A DNA stretch of 64,000 nt, from assembly GCA_038501785.1 (NCBI GenBank), contig JBAMJR010000003.1, forward strand, positions 2,202,501-2,266,500. Direction: 5' to 3'. The notes under the pieces were generated by a model. It was given only the letters and a program-made list of their open reading frames with translations, was not told the DNA's origin and did not search any database. How positions within the stretch are numbered: position 1 is the first letter of the stretch; each line of letters opens with the position of its first letter. Source of the DNA: Myoxocephalus aenaeus (lineage: Eukaryota; Chordata; Actinopteri; Perciformes; Cottidae). A program made the translations under genes and the position numbers. Of this stretch, positions 24,944-35,493 are shown one piece after another.

Positions 24944-25480
24944 TATGTACTCTATTAGATTGTAATTTGTTTTGGAGGAGTTATCGCCCTGGGCTCTTTG
25001 GATTGGCCCACAGTTGGAGGAAAATACGATGACTTCGGGCGGTCAGTGGCTCCTGAGCCCACATTATCACAAAGACCGGCTCCATCGTGGCCTCCACCCA
25101 TCAAGCTGCACTTTAGCAAAGGACAGAGCGGAGGACTTCAGTGGGAAGATATGAGGTGGACTCTGCGTTTCCCTGATGTCAAATTTGTAATGTCAAGATG
25201 CTGGTGATTTTATCTGGCCAAATAAATGTTTTGTTGCTGCTATTTGCATTCTGCTTGGTGCAAATACAAAAAATGCACTACTATTTTAGTTTTTTCCATG
25301 TTTGGCTCGTGTCGACAATGAACTACGCTGCATTTCGTTGTGCAACCTTGTGTTGCCCACAATAACTGATCCATGACAACTTGAACCTGCAACCAGCCTG
25401 TTGGTGCATTATACATATGGGTATTTCTATATTTAATTTCAAGCACTCTGACCAGACGATGATCCAAGTAGGATCCAAAC
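24944..25480. other. No gene recognised
   Basis: Unique sequence between two LINE ends. The part at 24960-25230 is GC-balanced and open in more than one frame, but no splice context or family is seen. Confidence 0.4.
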
Positions 25481-25800
25481 ATTATCATTACATTACATTT
25501 CATTGAGCTGACGCTTTTATCCAAAGCGACTTACAATAAGTGCAATTCCACCTTGAGTACAAACTCAGAACAACAAGAATCAAGAAAGTACAATTTCTTC
25601 AACAAAGTGCTATCAGTAAGTGCCATCTAAGTGCAACTAAAGTGCTACTACGGTGCTACCTTCCCTATTCGAGGTGTAGTCGAAAAAGATGTGTTTTTAG
25701 TTTGCGGTGGAAAATGTAGAGACTTCCTGCTGTCCTGATGTCAATGGGGAGCTCGTTCCACCATTGAGGAGCCAGGACAGCAAACAGTCGTGACTTTGTT
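25481..25800 (-). mobile_element. LINE 3' end, minus strand, with ORF2 C-terminus
   Basis: On the minus strand the last ORF2 codons read LAPQWWNELPIDIRTAGS and KLKTHLFRLHLE, ending at a stop (25667-25665). A 3' UTR of GTGC-rich words follows, then the very common fish LINE/SINE tail TTGTAAGTCGCTTTGGATAA with an ATGTAATGTAATG end at 25481. The same C-terminal motif (WN-LP, then LK-HLF) ends the 44.3-45.1 kb LINE. Confidence 0.85.
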
Positions 25801-26939
25801 GAGTGTTTAGCTCATCATCACATTGAACTTCTGTAGCATGGAGGTAGTGTGCAGGTGTTCCCTGTTTCAATGTAAACGTAACTGTTTGTTTAGGAACCTT
25901 CAATGTTAGCTCACAGCCTAATGATAACGCATTGTCTCTTTTCCCTCTGGACGTGTTTCTACTTGGAACACACGACATGAATGTATTCAGAGGTTTGGTC
26001 GAATCAGAGACAAATGTCTTACGGCAATGATTACGTTAATGATACGAGTTTAGGAGGCCACTCTTGTCATACAAGGCAAAACACTGAAAATAAATGATGT
26101 TAAAACACTGCCCCAAAATGTATTATAATCCGCTGAATGCTAAATTGCTGGCATTGAGAAGTTGTGGGACTCAGGAAGTTACGAAGAACGTAAGTGTGAA
26201 GAGGTCCCGTTGTCCTCCATGTCTCTTGGAGTATATCGTCTCTACAGGCCCCCGCTGCTTATGAAAGTCATTCGGAACAATTTAGCTGCATCGTCCCCTC
26301 AGCCCCATTGTTCAGTACTCTATGAATACGCTGCCACCCAAGATAATGCTAGCGCAGCAGGCCAATCTCCACAGAGACACCTCAAGCGTGAATCAATACG
26401 CCTGACTTCTAAGAGACAAAAGCTAAGACCTTGCCAAGCCCGGAGTCACGTCGCCAGGGACATGTACTCATGACTTTCCCATGTATGGCAAAAGCCCAAA
26501 GACACTGGATCAACCTACTGCATCAAACAGTGACAAATTCTGGCTTAGCTCAACTCCACTTTCATCCCAGTCCATTCAGGAAGTTGACATTCAGTAATAT
26601 GCAAATACTTTTTTTCACAAATTGCTCATAATTTGTAGAACAAGCGCCGCTTGTCGCCCTGCTACTTTATGACTTTCTAGCTGAAAGTGATGTGAACTAC
26701 TGTGTCGGTGGCTTAAAAGAACACAGGGTTCTACACAAATAAGACAACACACACAAACAGTCACCCACACAGGGACAGAGGGGGAGGCAGAGAGAGAGGG
26801 ACACGAGGAAACCCTGCCAAAGTGAGTCATATAACACTGAAATAACTCTGTTCCCATTTAGAAACAAAAAAACCACACAAATTACTTTTTAGATTTTTAT
26901 ATAAATTGATCTGATGGAGGAATAGATCACTTTTTGTCT
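25801..26939. other. No gene recognised
   Basis: Unique sequence with short frames only. Nothing repeat-like or exon-like was found. Confidence 0.45.
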
Positions 26940-27312
26940 TTACATTGCTCCAAAGTACTGCTTGTCACAAGCAGAGAGAAAGTGTGTGGGAGGCAGGATT
27001 GTGCGACGGTCGATGGGGGAGCCACAAATCTGGGGTGCTCTGATGAGTTTGTTTGGAGCCCAGCTGTGTGTTTGCTTGTGACGCCTCAAATCCATTAGAA
27101 ATCTGGTGGGGGTCAGGGCTCCACTTCGACTGCGATGGCTGTGTGCCTGGGAGAGGCCCGAGTGGTCCACCTCAACCTCATTTTCTCCACCGAGCGAGGG
27201 CTTGGAGGCAATCAGGCTCCACAGGACAGATGCCTGGAGACCCTGAAGCATCAAAACATGCTGTCCAACCCTCCCCAGAGAGCCGGACAGTGTGGCCGGC
27301 TTGAAAAAGATC
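26940..27312 (-). other. GC-balanced block, possible alternative 3' exon
   Basis: On the minus strand an acceptor-like TCTTCACCTACAG ends at 27313, and the following sequence is open in two frames. If it followed the exon at 32910-32998 (which leaves one base of a codon), the frame reads NLFQAGHTVRLSGEGW and so on for about 43 codons to a stop near 27178. A different frame stays open to a stop at 26940. Neither resembles a family I know. It could equally be conserved noncoding DNA. Confidence 0.2.
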
Positions 27313-27899
27313 TGTAGGTGAAGACTGATTATGTCGTGGTGGGTCCGTGTGATGCATCAGTGGCTTTGTGGAATATAATGTTGGAAGTCTTTTTTTTTTT
27401 TTTGCCAACTGAATTTTGTTTTGAGGGGTTTCTCCTTCGTGTACTGGTAACTGGAAAAAAATGGGAGGAAAAGGAGCTACAGACACAACTAATAATAGTT
27501 GTATCTATTTTATTCGTAGTATTAATAATAGAAGTCGTCATCATGGTAGTAGTAGAAGTAATAATAATAGCAGTATTACATATCCTTTCCTGTTATATGT
27601 TAGGAAGATTTATATTTTAGCTCATAGATCAACATGAATGCCAAAAGTTATTCCTAATTTTGTGTCGGTTGTCCCGCTAATGTCCAGTTTAACATGTCAA
27701 TTTCCACACGTTGCACTATTCACAAGTCTTCACAAGAAACAAATTGGTTCAACAAGATCTCACTTTCAACTCGTCGAATACCAACGCTTGGCAGCGGCCC
27801 TAATTTCGAACTAAGCTCTAGGTACCTCTCCTGCGTCAGTTTTGGAGGAGTCAGGGACGGCGTGTCAGTTTCCACTCATTATATATACATACAGTGTCT
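27313..27899. other. No gene; degenerate triplet repeats
   Basis: About 27490-27590 is an imperfect run of AAT, AGT and GTA triplets. The remainder is unclassified and possibly repeat-derived. Confidence 0.4.
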
Positions 27900-28075
27900 T
27901 ATTTAAATAAACCTAGGTTTAGGCAACAAAACCCCTTTAGTCAGGTTTCAGAAAAGATCCTGGTTGACTTACTGACGACTCAGGTGACTGAAAATAAGTC
28001 AATGGTGACGTTCTGTTTCACTTGGGACATGAACAGTGATCTCCTGGGTGAAAGTCCTGTGTTTGTTTTACTTTT
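27900..28075 (+). repeat. TAGGTTTAGGCAAC-type dispersed repeat, copy 1
   Basis: It opens CCTAGGTTTAGGCAACAAAA and later carries GGGTGAAAGTCCTGTGTTTG. Both phrases recur in the same order near 41490 and 41685. The arrangement is a common old percomorph repeat; its class is unknown to me. Confidence 0.5.
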
Positions 28076-28364
28076 GCAGTGCTATAAGCTACAGCAGTGT
28101 ATGAGAACACCCTTGCTAAAACATTGTAGAAACATTGGCTACAAGTTTTAAACAAATCGCAGGCTATAGCCACACATGTTGGGATAAGAAAGCAAAGCTA
28201 AATGGTAGAATTAGTATCAACACCCTTCATGGTTTACTGACAAACTTCCTCAACGTTGACCCACGGCGCTTACCAAAGCTTTGTGTGCAAAACGTTTTCC
28301 TGAGCAGGATTTCTACCTTCATTTTAGATGCGTTCTGGAATGTTCAGTTTTGCCTTCATATATA

Positions 28365-28687
28365 CCGTAAAAGTCGGGTTACAAGCCCCTCCTACAGCGG
28401 GGTCAGTGTCCCCGCTGTAGCAAGCTAGCTCCCCGCTGCTGCTGCTACCGGCCGCTGCTGCTACCGACCGCTGCTGCTGCTACTGCTACTGCCCGCGTCC
28501 CCTCTGCCCAAGTCGGGTGTCGAGCCTGGTCCCGCTACCTTCGGTGGTTTTCGGGGAGCTAGCGGGGAGCTAGCAGAAGTTAGTGGGGAAGTAACGGAGC
28601 GCTAGCAGGAGCCCCAGCTGGCTACAGCGGGGAGCTAACGGGGACACTGACCGAAGGTAGTAGCGGCCCGTAACCCGACTTTTACGG
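28365..28687 (+). mobile_element. GCTAGC-rich TIR element, copy C
   Basis: Complete copy, 323 bp, flanked by TA on both sides (28363-28364 and 28688-28689). The left end is CCGTAAAAGTCGGGTTAC and the right end is its exact complement GTAACCCGACTTTTACGG. The subterminal CAGTGTCCCCGCTGTAG and the GGGGACACTGACCGAAGG near the right end pair with each other. The left half has a CTGCTGCTAC-rich expansion, the centre has GTCGAGCCTGGTCCCGC, and the right half has GGGAGCTAGC modules. No coding capacity. Confidence 0.92.
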
Positions 28688-28689
28688 TA

Positions 28690-31295
28690 GTGGTTTCTTG
28701 CCCACATCGTTGCAGTGATATTGCTGTGTTCCTCCTCCCAGCAGTTGATTTGGTAAGTTACATTTCATCATACCCATCAAACCATCAAACCCATACTAAT
28801 AATGATTTATTTTACAAGTCTGTATTTCCCAAATCATTTCTAAAGTAGAAAATCAAATGTGCTGACATCCAGTTGATAGCATCTCCTTTTCATCGGCACG
28901 TTATTGGCAGAGCTGGTGGCTACAGCCAGGTTTCCTCAGGCAGTCCTTGAGCCATCACAGGGACAGGTGAGTGAAATGTGCCGGAGCCAATTGTTGCCAC
29001 CCGCCGTGAAGACGAGACACAAAGCATTTTTTAGGAGAGGCAGATTTACTAGGGCCTCTCCTGTCTGTGTTGAGAGCTGGTAAAATGGCCAGGTCTTGAC
29101 AAGACTTCAATTCACGGGTCACAAAACATGTCAGAGTAATGGCAGAAAGGTTGAGGAGCACACTTAGCTTGACAGGTTCCTTTTAATGCTAGCTGCCTCC
29201 GAGCTGTGATCCACGCGATGCCTCGCACATACAGATTAACGCTCAGCAGACATGCTGTGCATGTCATTTGCCTCTCTAATGTCAATCTGAGGCAGTGGAG
29301 GGGATCAGTTATAAAAAATGTTACCTCAACAGCCAGCATTATCACATCAAACTGCTCTGCATTGAAAAACACGTCAGTGTTTACAGAGCCACCAACACTG
29401 TTTTACCAGATGAGAATAAAAGGCTTTAAAAAAATGACTTTTAGATATTAGGGTTTCTCATCGCAGCCCAACTAATCGATGGTTATCCGGCACGGCTAGA
29501 TAGCAAATGATTTCTCTCTCATTTGTGGCCCTTTCAGAGGTGACTTCATCAATGGCGCCTGAAAGACACGGTGCCCCTGAGTAACAAACGATTACCTCTG
29601 AATGAATCCCCGACGTCTCGCTGCTAATGCAGAACAATAGGTAGTGAGAATAGGGAGGCTGTGCTTTGCTTCAAGATCTATTTTTTTTATTTATTTTTTA
29701 TTCCCGGCATCATTTTTTGCTTCACTGATCTATCACTAAACAACAGCTGCTGAGCAGGAGCCAGAGAGACGCACTGCAGGGAGGACGAGGCAAAGTGGGA
29801 GAAAGGGAGAGACTGGGAGACAGCAGCCGGGACGGAGAGGAGAGGAGAAAAGGCATCTAAAACTGGGAGTCGGATGAGTTTTAAGAGGTGAGGTCACTGG
29901 TGATAGCCTGAAGCTCTTAGGTTGTATGGTGGCCCACTGAGAAGGGGAGAGAGAAGAGGGATCCATGGCAGGTCTGCCTCTCTCATGACGGATAACAAGT
30001 CACCTGAAATGGCTTCCTGGGTGGCAGCCATTAGACAGACAATTTGCAATCATCCCTGGCCCAATTTCTCTCACCTTCCCTCCCTCTCTTCTCTCTCACT
30101 TTTTCTCCTATTACCCGGCTTCTCGCTCTGGTGCCCCATAGACCTTGGCAGCTTGAGTGACAGGGACTTAACTAGTCTAGTCACACAAATGTGAGAGGGG
30201 AAATGAGGAAAAGAGAGGGGAGAATTTCATTCATCTCACAAATACCAAATAACCTCTGCTCGCCCGGGCCATTTACATATTCTCTCCACACTCTCTGTTG
30301 GCCAGGTGCACTATCCTGTTTTCGAGTCACCTCATCTGGAACTCGCCGATGCCATGTGGCACCGCAGAGGCATAAGAGGCACGAGATGTAACTACAGTAG
30401 CAGATGCAAGGGCACAAAGGCCCGGACTTTTGTTCGCATCATCAGAAATGTGAGATGCAACATGTAGGGTGGCGGGCTTCTGCATCACATCCACGGCCAC
30501 AAACACACTGTGGCGCGAGAATATTACACAATATGTGATTGTTGAGCTTCTCATTTCATAACCAAACCAAACCTGCTGCTATGAGTGCTACAAGGTTATA
30601 TTCCTCTTTAACATTAACCTTATAAGCCCGCAGCTCTTTTTTCTGATCTCACAAGAATGAGAATGTGTGTTTTTTTTCTCCTCATCCACAATTCAGATCT
30701 AAATCATTTAAATTGCTAAAGTACATAATATTAATTTTTAATATTAATATTTAAAAAAAGATCGTTACATTAAAAAAAATCCGTAGGGTCCCCAAATTAG
30801 GGGCTTATCAGGTTTTAAACATTAGGGCTGTACATTGTTGGAAACAAATAACTGATCTTGCAAAAAAAAAGAAGAAGATTCATTTTTTATGGCCGACTAA
30901 AGGTAAATGCATCTTTGAGAGCAAAATTAAGAGGCTAGTGATATGATGAACTTTCCACTGTAAAACAAAATGTAAATCCACTGGTTGCACCCTAGGGCTT
31001 TCAAAGACAACTTTCTATAGCCAGTCCTGGGGCATATGGAGGAAATGTGAGGACCAGCCAGCACCACGCATAGAATCTCTGCCTGGCAGCCATCTCGAGT
31101 TGAATGCCTCGGGCAGACTGGGTGGGGAGTCAAAATATACACGGTTCATTATGAAACTGTGGGTTTCGACCAAGACTGTAGGAAATTAATGCTTTTACTT
31201 TTGTAAGTTGTAGCATGGCATGTTTGAGTTAGTATGCATACATTGCACATCCTGTGATGTGATTGTTGCAGTTTTAAAGTTCAGGGAAATGATTA
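28690..31295. other. No gene recognised
   Basis: Unique sequence. The part at 29170-29680 is complex, with no repeat signature, and could be regulatory. The A/T homopolymers near 30750 are uninformative. Confidence 0.4.
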
Positions 31296-31581
31296 CCGTA
31301 AAAGTCGGGTTACAAGTCGCTTCTACCTCCGGTGGGTGTCCCCACTGTAGCAAGTTAGCAGCAGCGCTAGCTGGCTAGCGCTGCTGCTAACTCCCCGCTG
31401 CTGCTGCTACTGCCCGCGTCCCCTCTGCCCAAGTCGGGTGTCGAGCCGGAGCTGGTCCCGCTACCTTCTATGGTTGTCGGGGAGCTAGCGGAGCGCTAGC
31501 AGGAGCGCTAGCTGGATACAGCGGGGAGCTAACGGGGACACCGACCGAAGGTAGTAGCGGCTCGTAACCCGACTTTTACAG
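31296..31581 (+). mobile_element. GCTAGC-rich TIR element, copy D
   Basis: 286 bp, TA on both sides (31294-31295 and 31582-31583). The left end is CCGTAAAAGTCGGGTTAC. The right end GTAACCCGACTTTTACAG has one change. It has the same arms and GTGTCGAGCCGGAGCTGGTC core as copy C but a shorter CTGCTG tract. It lies immediately beside the 79-bp shared segment, whose homology with 20172-20250 stops at this insertion. Confidence 0.9.
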
Positions 31582-31583
31582 TA

Positions 31584-31660
31584 GTCTATTTAATACAATA
31601 TTTTAAAATGAACTGTGTCTCCAAGGAATGTCTTCACTTCTCATTTACAGTTTATACTAC
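31584..31660 (-). repeat. Inverted copy of the 20172-20250 segment
   Basis: Reverse complement of 20172-20250 with few mismatches. The left edge coincides with the TA next to TIR element copy D, suggesting that D inserted in or next to a dispersed repeat. Confidence 0.75.
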
Positions 31661-32650
31661 AGCAAAACAAACTAAACAGCTACTCTTCTACATGGTGGTT
31701 TGATGGGTTCGATTTAATTGACAGTTACCTGTTAACATGAGCAAACAACCCGCCAACTGCCATCAGGTTTTGGTTCAAGTGCAAAACTCTGACTGGCTCC
31801 TGAAAAACATACAGGATTCTCTCATGATATAACCAACGCTGATGCTCACGGACATCGTTGCTCATAGTAAGAAGCTGGTTGTGGAAATAAAAGTACACGA
31901 AACACACTCATACAGACGATGGTGGCCACTTGTGGCCAAAAAGAGAACACCACGTCGTCAAAACAGTGGCTCCAGGTTTTTGTTTTAAGGTTCTCCCTGA
32001 TAGTTTTTCATTGCTTGTTGAAAATTGGTTGTCAAGAAAGATGGGAGGACTCCCCTAGTTATGAAGTGTCAGAGCAGTGGTAGAGCCAGAGTGATGAGGC
32101 ATAAAAAAAGCATATTGCCTTCTTTTAGCCCGATTGTCGCTAGACAGCAAGCGAGGAACACATTCCATCCATGAGTACACTCTAACAAGTGTCTCTAGTT
32201 TTCACAGTAATATTACCGTATACTGAATATATTCTTACTGTAGAACTCCTATACAGCTCTAGATCTGCAAAGCATCATGGTTAAATGTAATTCCCGGGTG
32301 AATCATACTGTAAATACATATTTTTGAGCGTTTTTTCCTTTTTCAGCAATACACCATAATTCGTTTTAACATTATTTTCAACACAGATGTTAGTTTTATA
32401 ACTATATGAGTAATAAGTAACTATAACGTCGTGTGTTAATGCTTCTCTCAACACAATGTTGGAGCAAGAGCTACAACATTTCTGACCAGAGTCCTCACTT
32501 CAACTTCAGCAACAGCAAGGTAACGAAGCTCATTATTATTCCTTCATATTTTCTTTTTGCAACTGCACATTCCATCCATGACCTGCAGACACCAGTTTCA
32601 TTATCTACTTGTTACAGAAACCACTCTCAAAATTAACCAAGGATGCACTT
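31661..32650. other. No gene recognised
   Basis: No exon, repeat family or strong signal is recognised in this kilobase. Confidence 0.45.
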
Positions 32651-32678
32651 TTTTATTATTATTATTATTATTATTATA
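32651..32678. repeat. (TTA)n microsatellite
   Basis: About nine TTA units follow a T-run. The Ile- or Asn-rich frames over it are by-products. Confidence 0.9.
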
Positions 32679-32909
32679 GCCAGAGCTCAAACCGGTGAGC
32701 CAGATGTTGTCCTGTTGTCCAGTATGTGGCAGCACTCTGCGGCGCCGACGGCGTTTCATCTTGTCAGAGCGAAAGCAGCGTGCGCCGTGATTATGCTGGT
32801 GGTCGTGTGTTGGAGCAGAACCACGCGACAATAACAACAGGCATGATAGCAATGTGCACTGAGCTGATAAATCTCACTTTAAAAAAAAAAAGAGAGAGAG
32901 AAGACTTAC

Positions 32910-32998
32910 TGGCAGCCCGGGCCCTGATTTGGTCCGCGGTGATGAAGATGTTTTCGACAATGACACCAAATGCGTGATAGGAGCAAGGCCCCGGCAGC
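32910..32998 (-). CDS. Candidate internal exon of the same unidentified split gene
   Basis: On the minus strand, CCTTATCTCAG precedes an 89-nt exon ending at the consensus donor A|GTAAGT (32909-32904). One base, then 29 codons (containing SYHAFGVIVENIFITADQ and IRARAA), then one base gives 89 exactly. The last base joins the first two of the exon at 14277-14422 to make a Ser codon, and the frame stays open to its stop. The intron would be 18.5 kb. The frame is hydrophobic/charged in a protein-like way, unlike the low-complexity frames nearby. No earlier exon was found in the window to the right. The protein is not recognised; cDNA or alignment would settle it. Confidence 0.5.
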
Positions 32999-33247
32999 CT
33001 GAGATAAGGCCACGGCGTTGTGCATTACATCACTCTCACCAGAAACTGGGACATTTTATGTTAAATAAAGACAGACTGATTGCTCACACGCTTCACTCGA
33101 AAGAACAAGATCCAGCTGTTTGAGGGCTTCTCTCATTTTGAAATGTCAGATTGCCCTGAGATGAGCATCAGTGGAGGAGTAGCTATCAGGCCTGATGTAG
33201 TCTTTCTCCAAAGGTTCAGCCGTCTGCTTCTGCCTGCTGTTGCCCCT

Positions 33248-33248
<1 letters not shown>

Positions 33249-33309
<61 letters not shown>
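33249..33309. repeat. (CA)30 microsatellite
   Basis: About 60 bp of uninterrupted CA dinucleotides, the longest perfect dinucleotide run in the window and likely polymorphic. Confidence 0.97.
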
Positions 33310-33312
<3 letters not shown>

Positions 33313-33906
33313 CATGTCCCAGCACTCCTATCTCCACACAGCAGACATGCACACATGCTTGCTCACAGTGATGCTAATTTACAGAGAACAGCAACCAAAT
33401 GTTGGGCAATGAATTAACACATCATTAACACCTGACCCACCACACAGACAGCGGATTTGAGGCCAATAATAAATAAAAAAAGTCCACATTATTTTGGTTC
33501 TCTTCTCTGACTTTTGGGAGGTCTGCCACTATGTTGTGTTCAGGGACGCACCGCACTGCAGGCTGACTCATACTCCTCTTCCGTTTTCAAAAATGTTTTT
33601 TTTCTGCGCTTTATAAAAGGAACACACTGCGCTGAGTGTACATTTCCTTTAATAGCGCTTGAGCTGTGCAAAAGAGAGGCGTAAGAAGACTGTATGGAAA
33701 ACATCTCAAAGGACGAGGCGTCAGTTGACGACGACGGTGTTGACAACGAGACAAAGAGAGTGGGAGGCAGAGAGAGAGAGGTAACATGTTCCCATTAAGA
33801 ATAATTTAGCCGCTTCTGTCCACTTTTATTCACAACCATTTAAATAAACCTGGATTATGACAGTCGGTTCTATACTCTGAACAAGAACACTGACTTCTGT
33901 AATATC

Positions 33907-34690
33907 CAGTGTTGGGGGTAACGAGTTACAAAGTAACGGATTACAGTAACGATATTACTATTATAGGTAACGAAGTAAAGTAACACATTACACTCAAAAT
34001 ATTGGTAACTCCACTACTTTACTAGACCTCAGGAACGCGCTTTCCTGCGTTACCCAAGACATTTTTACCAGTCGGAAAAGTTCTCTTTTAGTGGCGTGCG
34101 AGTCACACGACACTTCCTGCATGAACAATCTACCGTAAACGTCGGGTTACGAGCCGCTCCTACGGCCGATCAGTGTCCCCGCTGTAGCAAGCTAGTAGCA
34201 GCTGCTAGCTAGCGCTGCTGCTGCTACCGCCCGCGTCCCCTCTGCCCGCGTCGGGTGTCGAGCCTGGTCCCGCTACCTTCGGTGGTTTTTGGGGAGCTAG
34301 CGGAAGTTAACGGAGAGCTAGCGGAAGTTAGCGGGGAAGTGACAGAGCGCTAGCAGGAGCCCCAGCTGGCTACAGCGGGGAGCTAACGGGGACTCTGACC
34401 GAAGGTAGTAGCGGCTCGTAACCCGACGTTTTACAATTACAATACACTACGTGGAAAGGCTAAGAGATGCCCTTTATTGAAAATTTAAAATAAAGTGATG
34501 AAAGGGCCATGATGTTTGTCCATGTATCTTTGCGGTTAATTTGGACATTTGCTTAAAAAAATGGAAAGTAAAGTAACTAGTAGTGAAGTTACTTTTCAAA
34601 TGCAGTAACTAGTAAAGTACTCTAGTTACAATTTTCAGAAGTAAGTAACTTGTAACTAGTAACTTTTTCTGAGTAACTACCCCAACACTG
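33907..34690. mobile_element. Non-autonomous hAT element with perfect 8-bp duplication
   Basis: It starts CAGTGTTGGGGGTAAC and ends TACCCCAACACTG. The 8-bp word GTAATATC occurs immediately outside both ends (33899-33906 and 34691-34698), diagnostic of hAT insertion. The arms are full of GTAAC/AGTTAC/GTAACT words. It has no transposase. TIR element copy E (34133-34437) is inserted within it, so the hAT itself is about 480 bp. Confidence 0.95.
34133..34437 (+). mobile_element. GCTAGC-rich TIR element, copy E, nested in hAT
   Basis: The left end CCGTAAACGTCGGGTTAC follows TA (34131-34132). The right end carries GTAACCCGACGTTTTAC, its near complement, with the outermost bases altered. The core GTGTCGAGCCTGGTCCC and arms match copy C. 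Both ends share the variant ACG where C and D have AAG/CTT, so the two termini changed in concert. Confidence 0.88.
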
Positions 34691-34974
34691 GTAATATCAT
34701 ATAGCTCTGATTTATTTAGGTGTTGGAAACATTCATATAAAGACATTTCTTGAGCAGTAATAAGCAGAGCAGATCTGTCTTTGCTCCAAATGGCAGATAC
34801 ATCTAGACCTGCCAGTCTAAATATTTTGCATGTAAACTCAGAAATCCCATAAATCCAGTCACAGCTCAGCTAATGAGGATAGGGATGAGCTCCTCTGTTG
34901 AATATGCAAGAAATAAAAATGTTTTTTTCTCACAGTGAAATTGGGCAAAGACAAGTTCATCTGTGTTTACCAGC

Positions 34975-35450
34975 CTTCAACCATAGTTTATGTAAGAAGT
35001 GGACGACAGTTCTGAAGCCTGGAGTCGCCAGCTTCTCTTTTTAGGAACCAGAAGTCACTCGAGTGGGTGGAATTAAGAACAATCTGGATAAAACATGTTT
35101 AGGCTACCAAAATGTTAAACGTTAAAGTTGTGGTTGTGACCTGTCAATCACCCGGTAGCCCGGCCCTAAAGCATCCCCTGCTTTATGGTCTGTTTGACTC
35201 TAAATGGACCATCATTTACTAAATAAACATGATGCTGTATTGAAGAAGACTTGGAACTAGAGATTGAGTCATAAACTCATGTTTACAATGTTTACTGAGG
35301 GAATAAATCAAGAGAGAAGGAGAGTCATTTTCTCATAGACAATCAGACTTCTTTTTGCAGCCAGAAGAGTCGCCTCCTGCTGGTCAGTAGACAGAATGCA
35401 AATTTAACGCACTCCAAATTGGCCTTACTTTTAAACTGGAGGCTGCCTGC
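34975..35450 (+). repeat. Common percomorph dispersed repeat
   Basis: It opens with an ACCATAG..AAGAAGTGGAC phrase, then CCGGTAGCCCGGCCCTAAAG, CATGATGCTGTATTGAAGAA and GCAGCCAGAAGAGTCGCC. It ends GGAGGCTGCC. This phrase order is one I recognise as a widely dispersed percomorph repeat. It has no coding capacity, and its mechanism is unknown to me. Confidence 0.6.
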
Positions 35451-35466
35451 ATTTAATACACACAGA

Positions 35467-35493
35467 CAAACACACACACACACACACACACAC
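35467..35493. repeat. (CA)n microsatellite
   Basis: About 12 CA units preceded by an imperfect ACAGACAAAC stretch. Confidence 0.9.

Noticed and set aside
31705..31720. B-box-like GGGTTCGATT
   Set aside because: No A box at the right distance and no other sign of a polymerase III gene or SINE.
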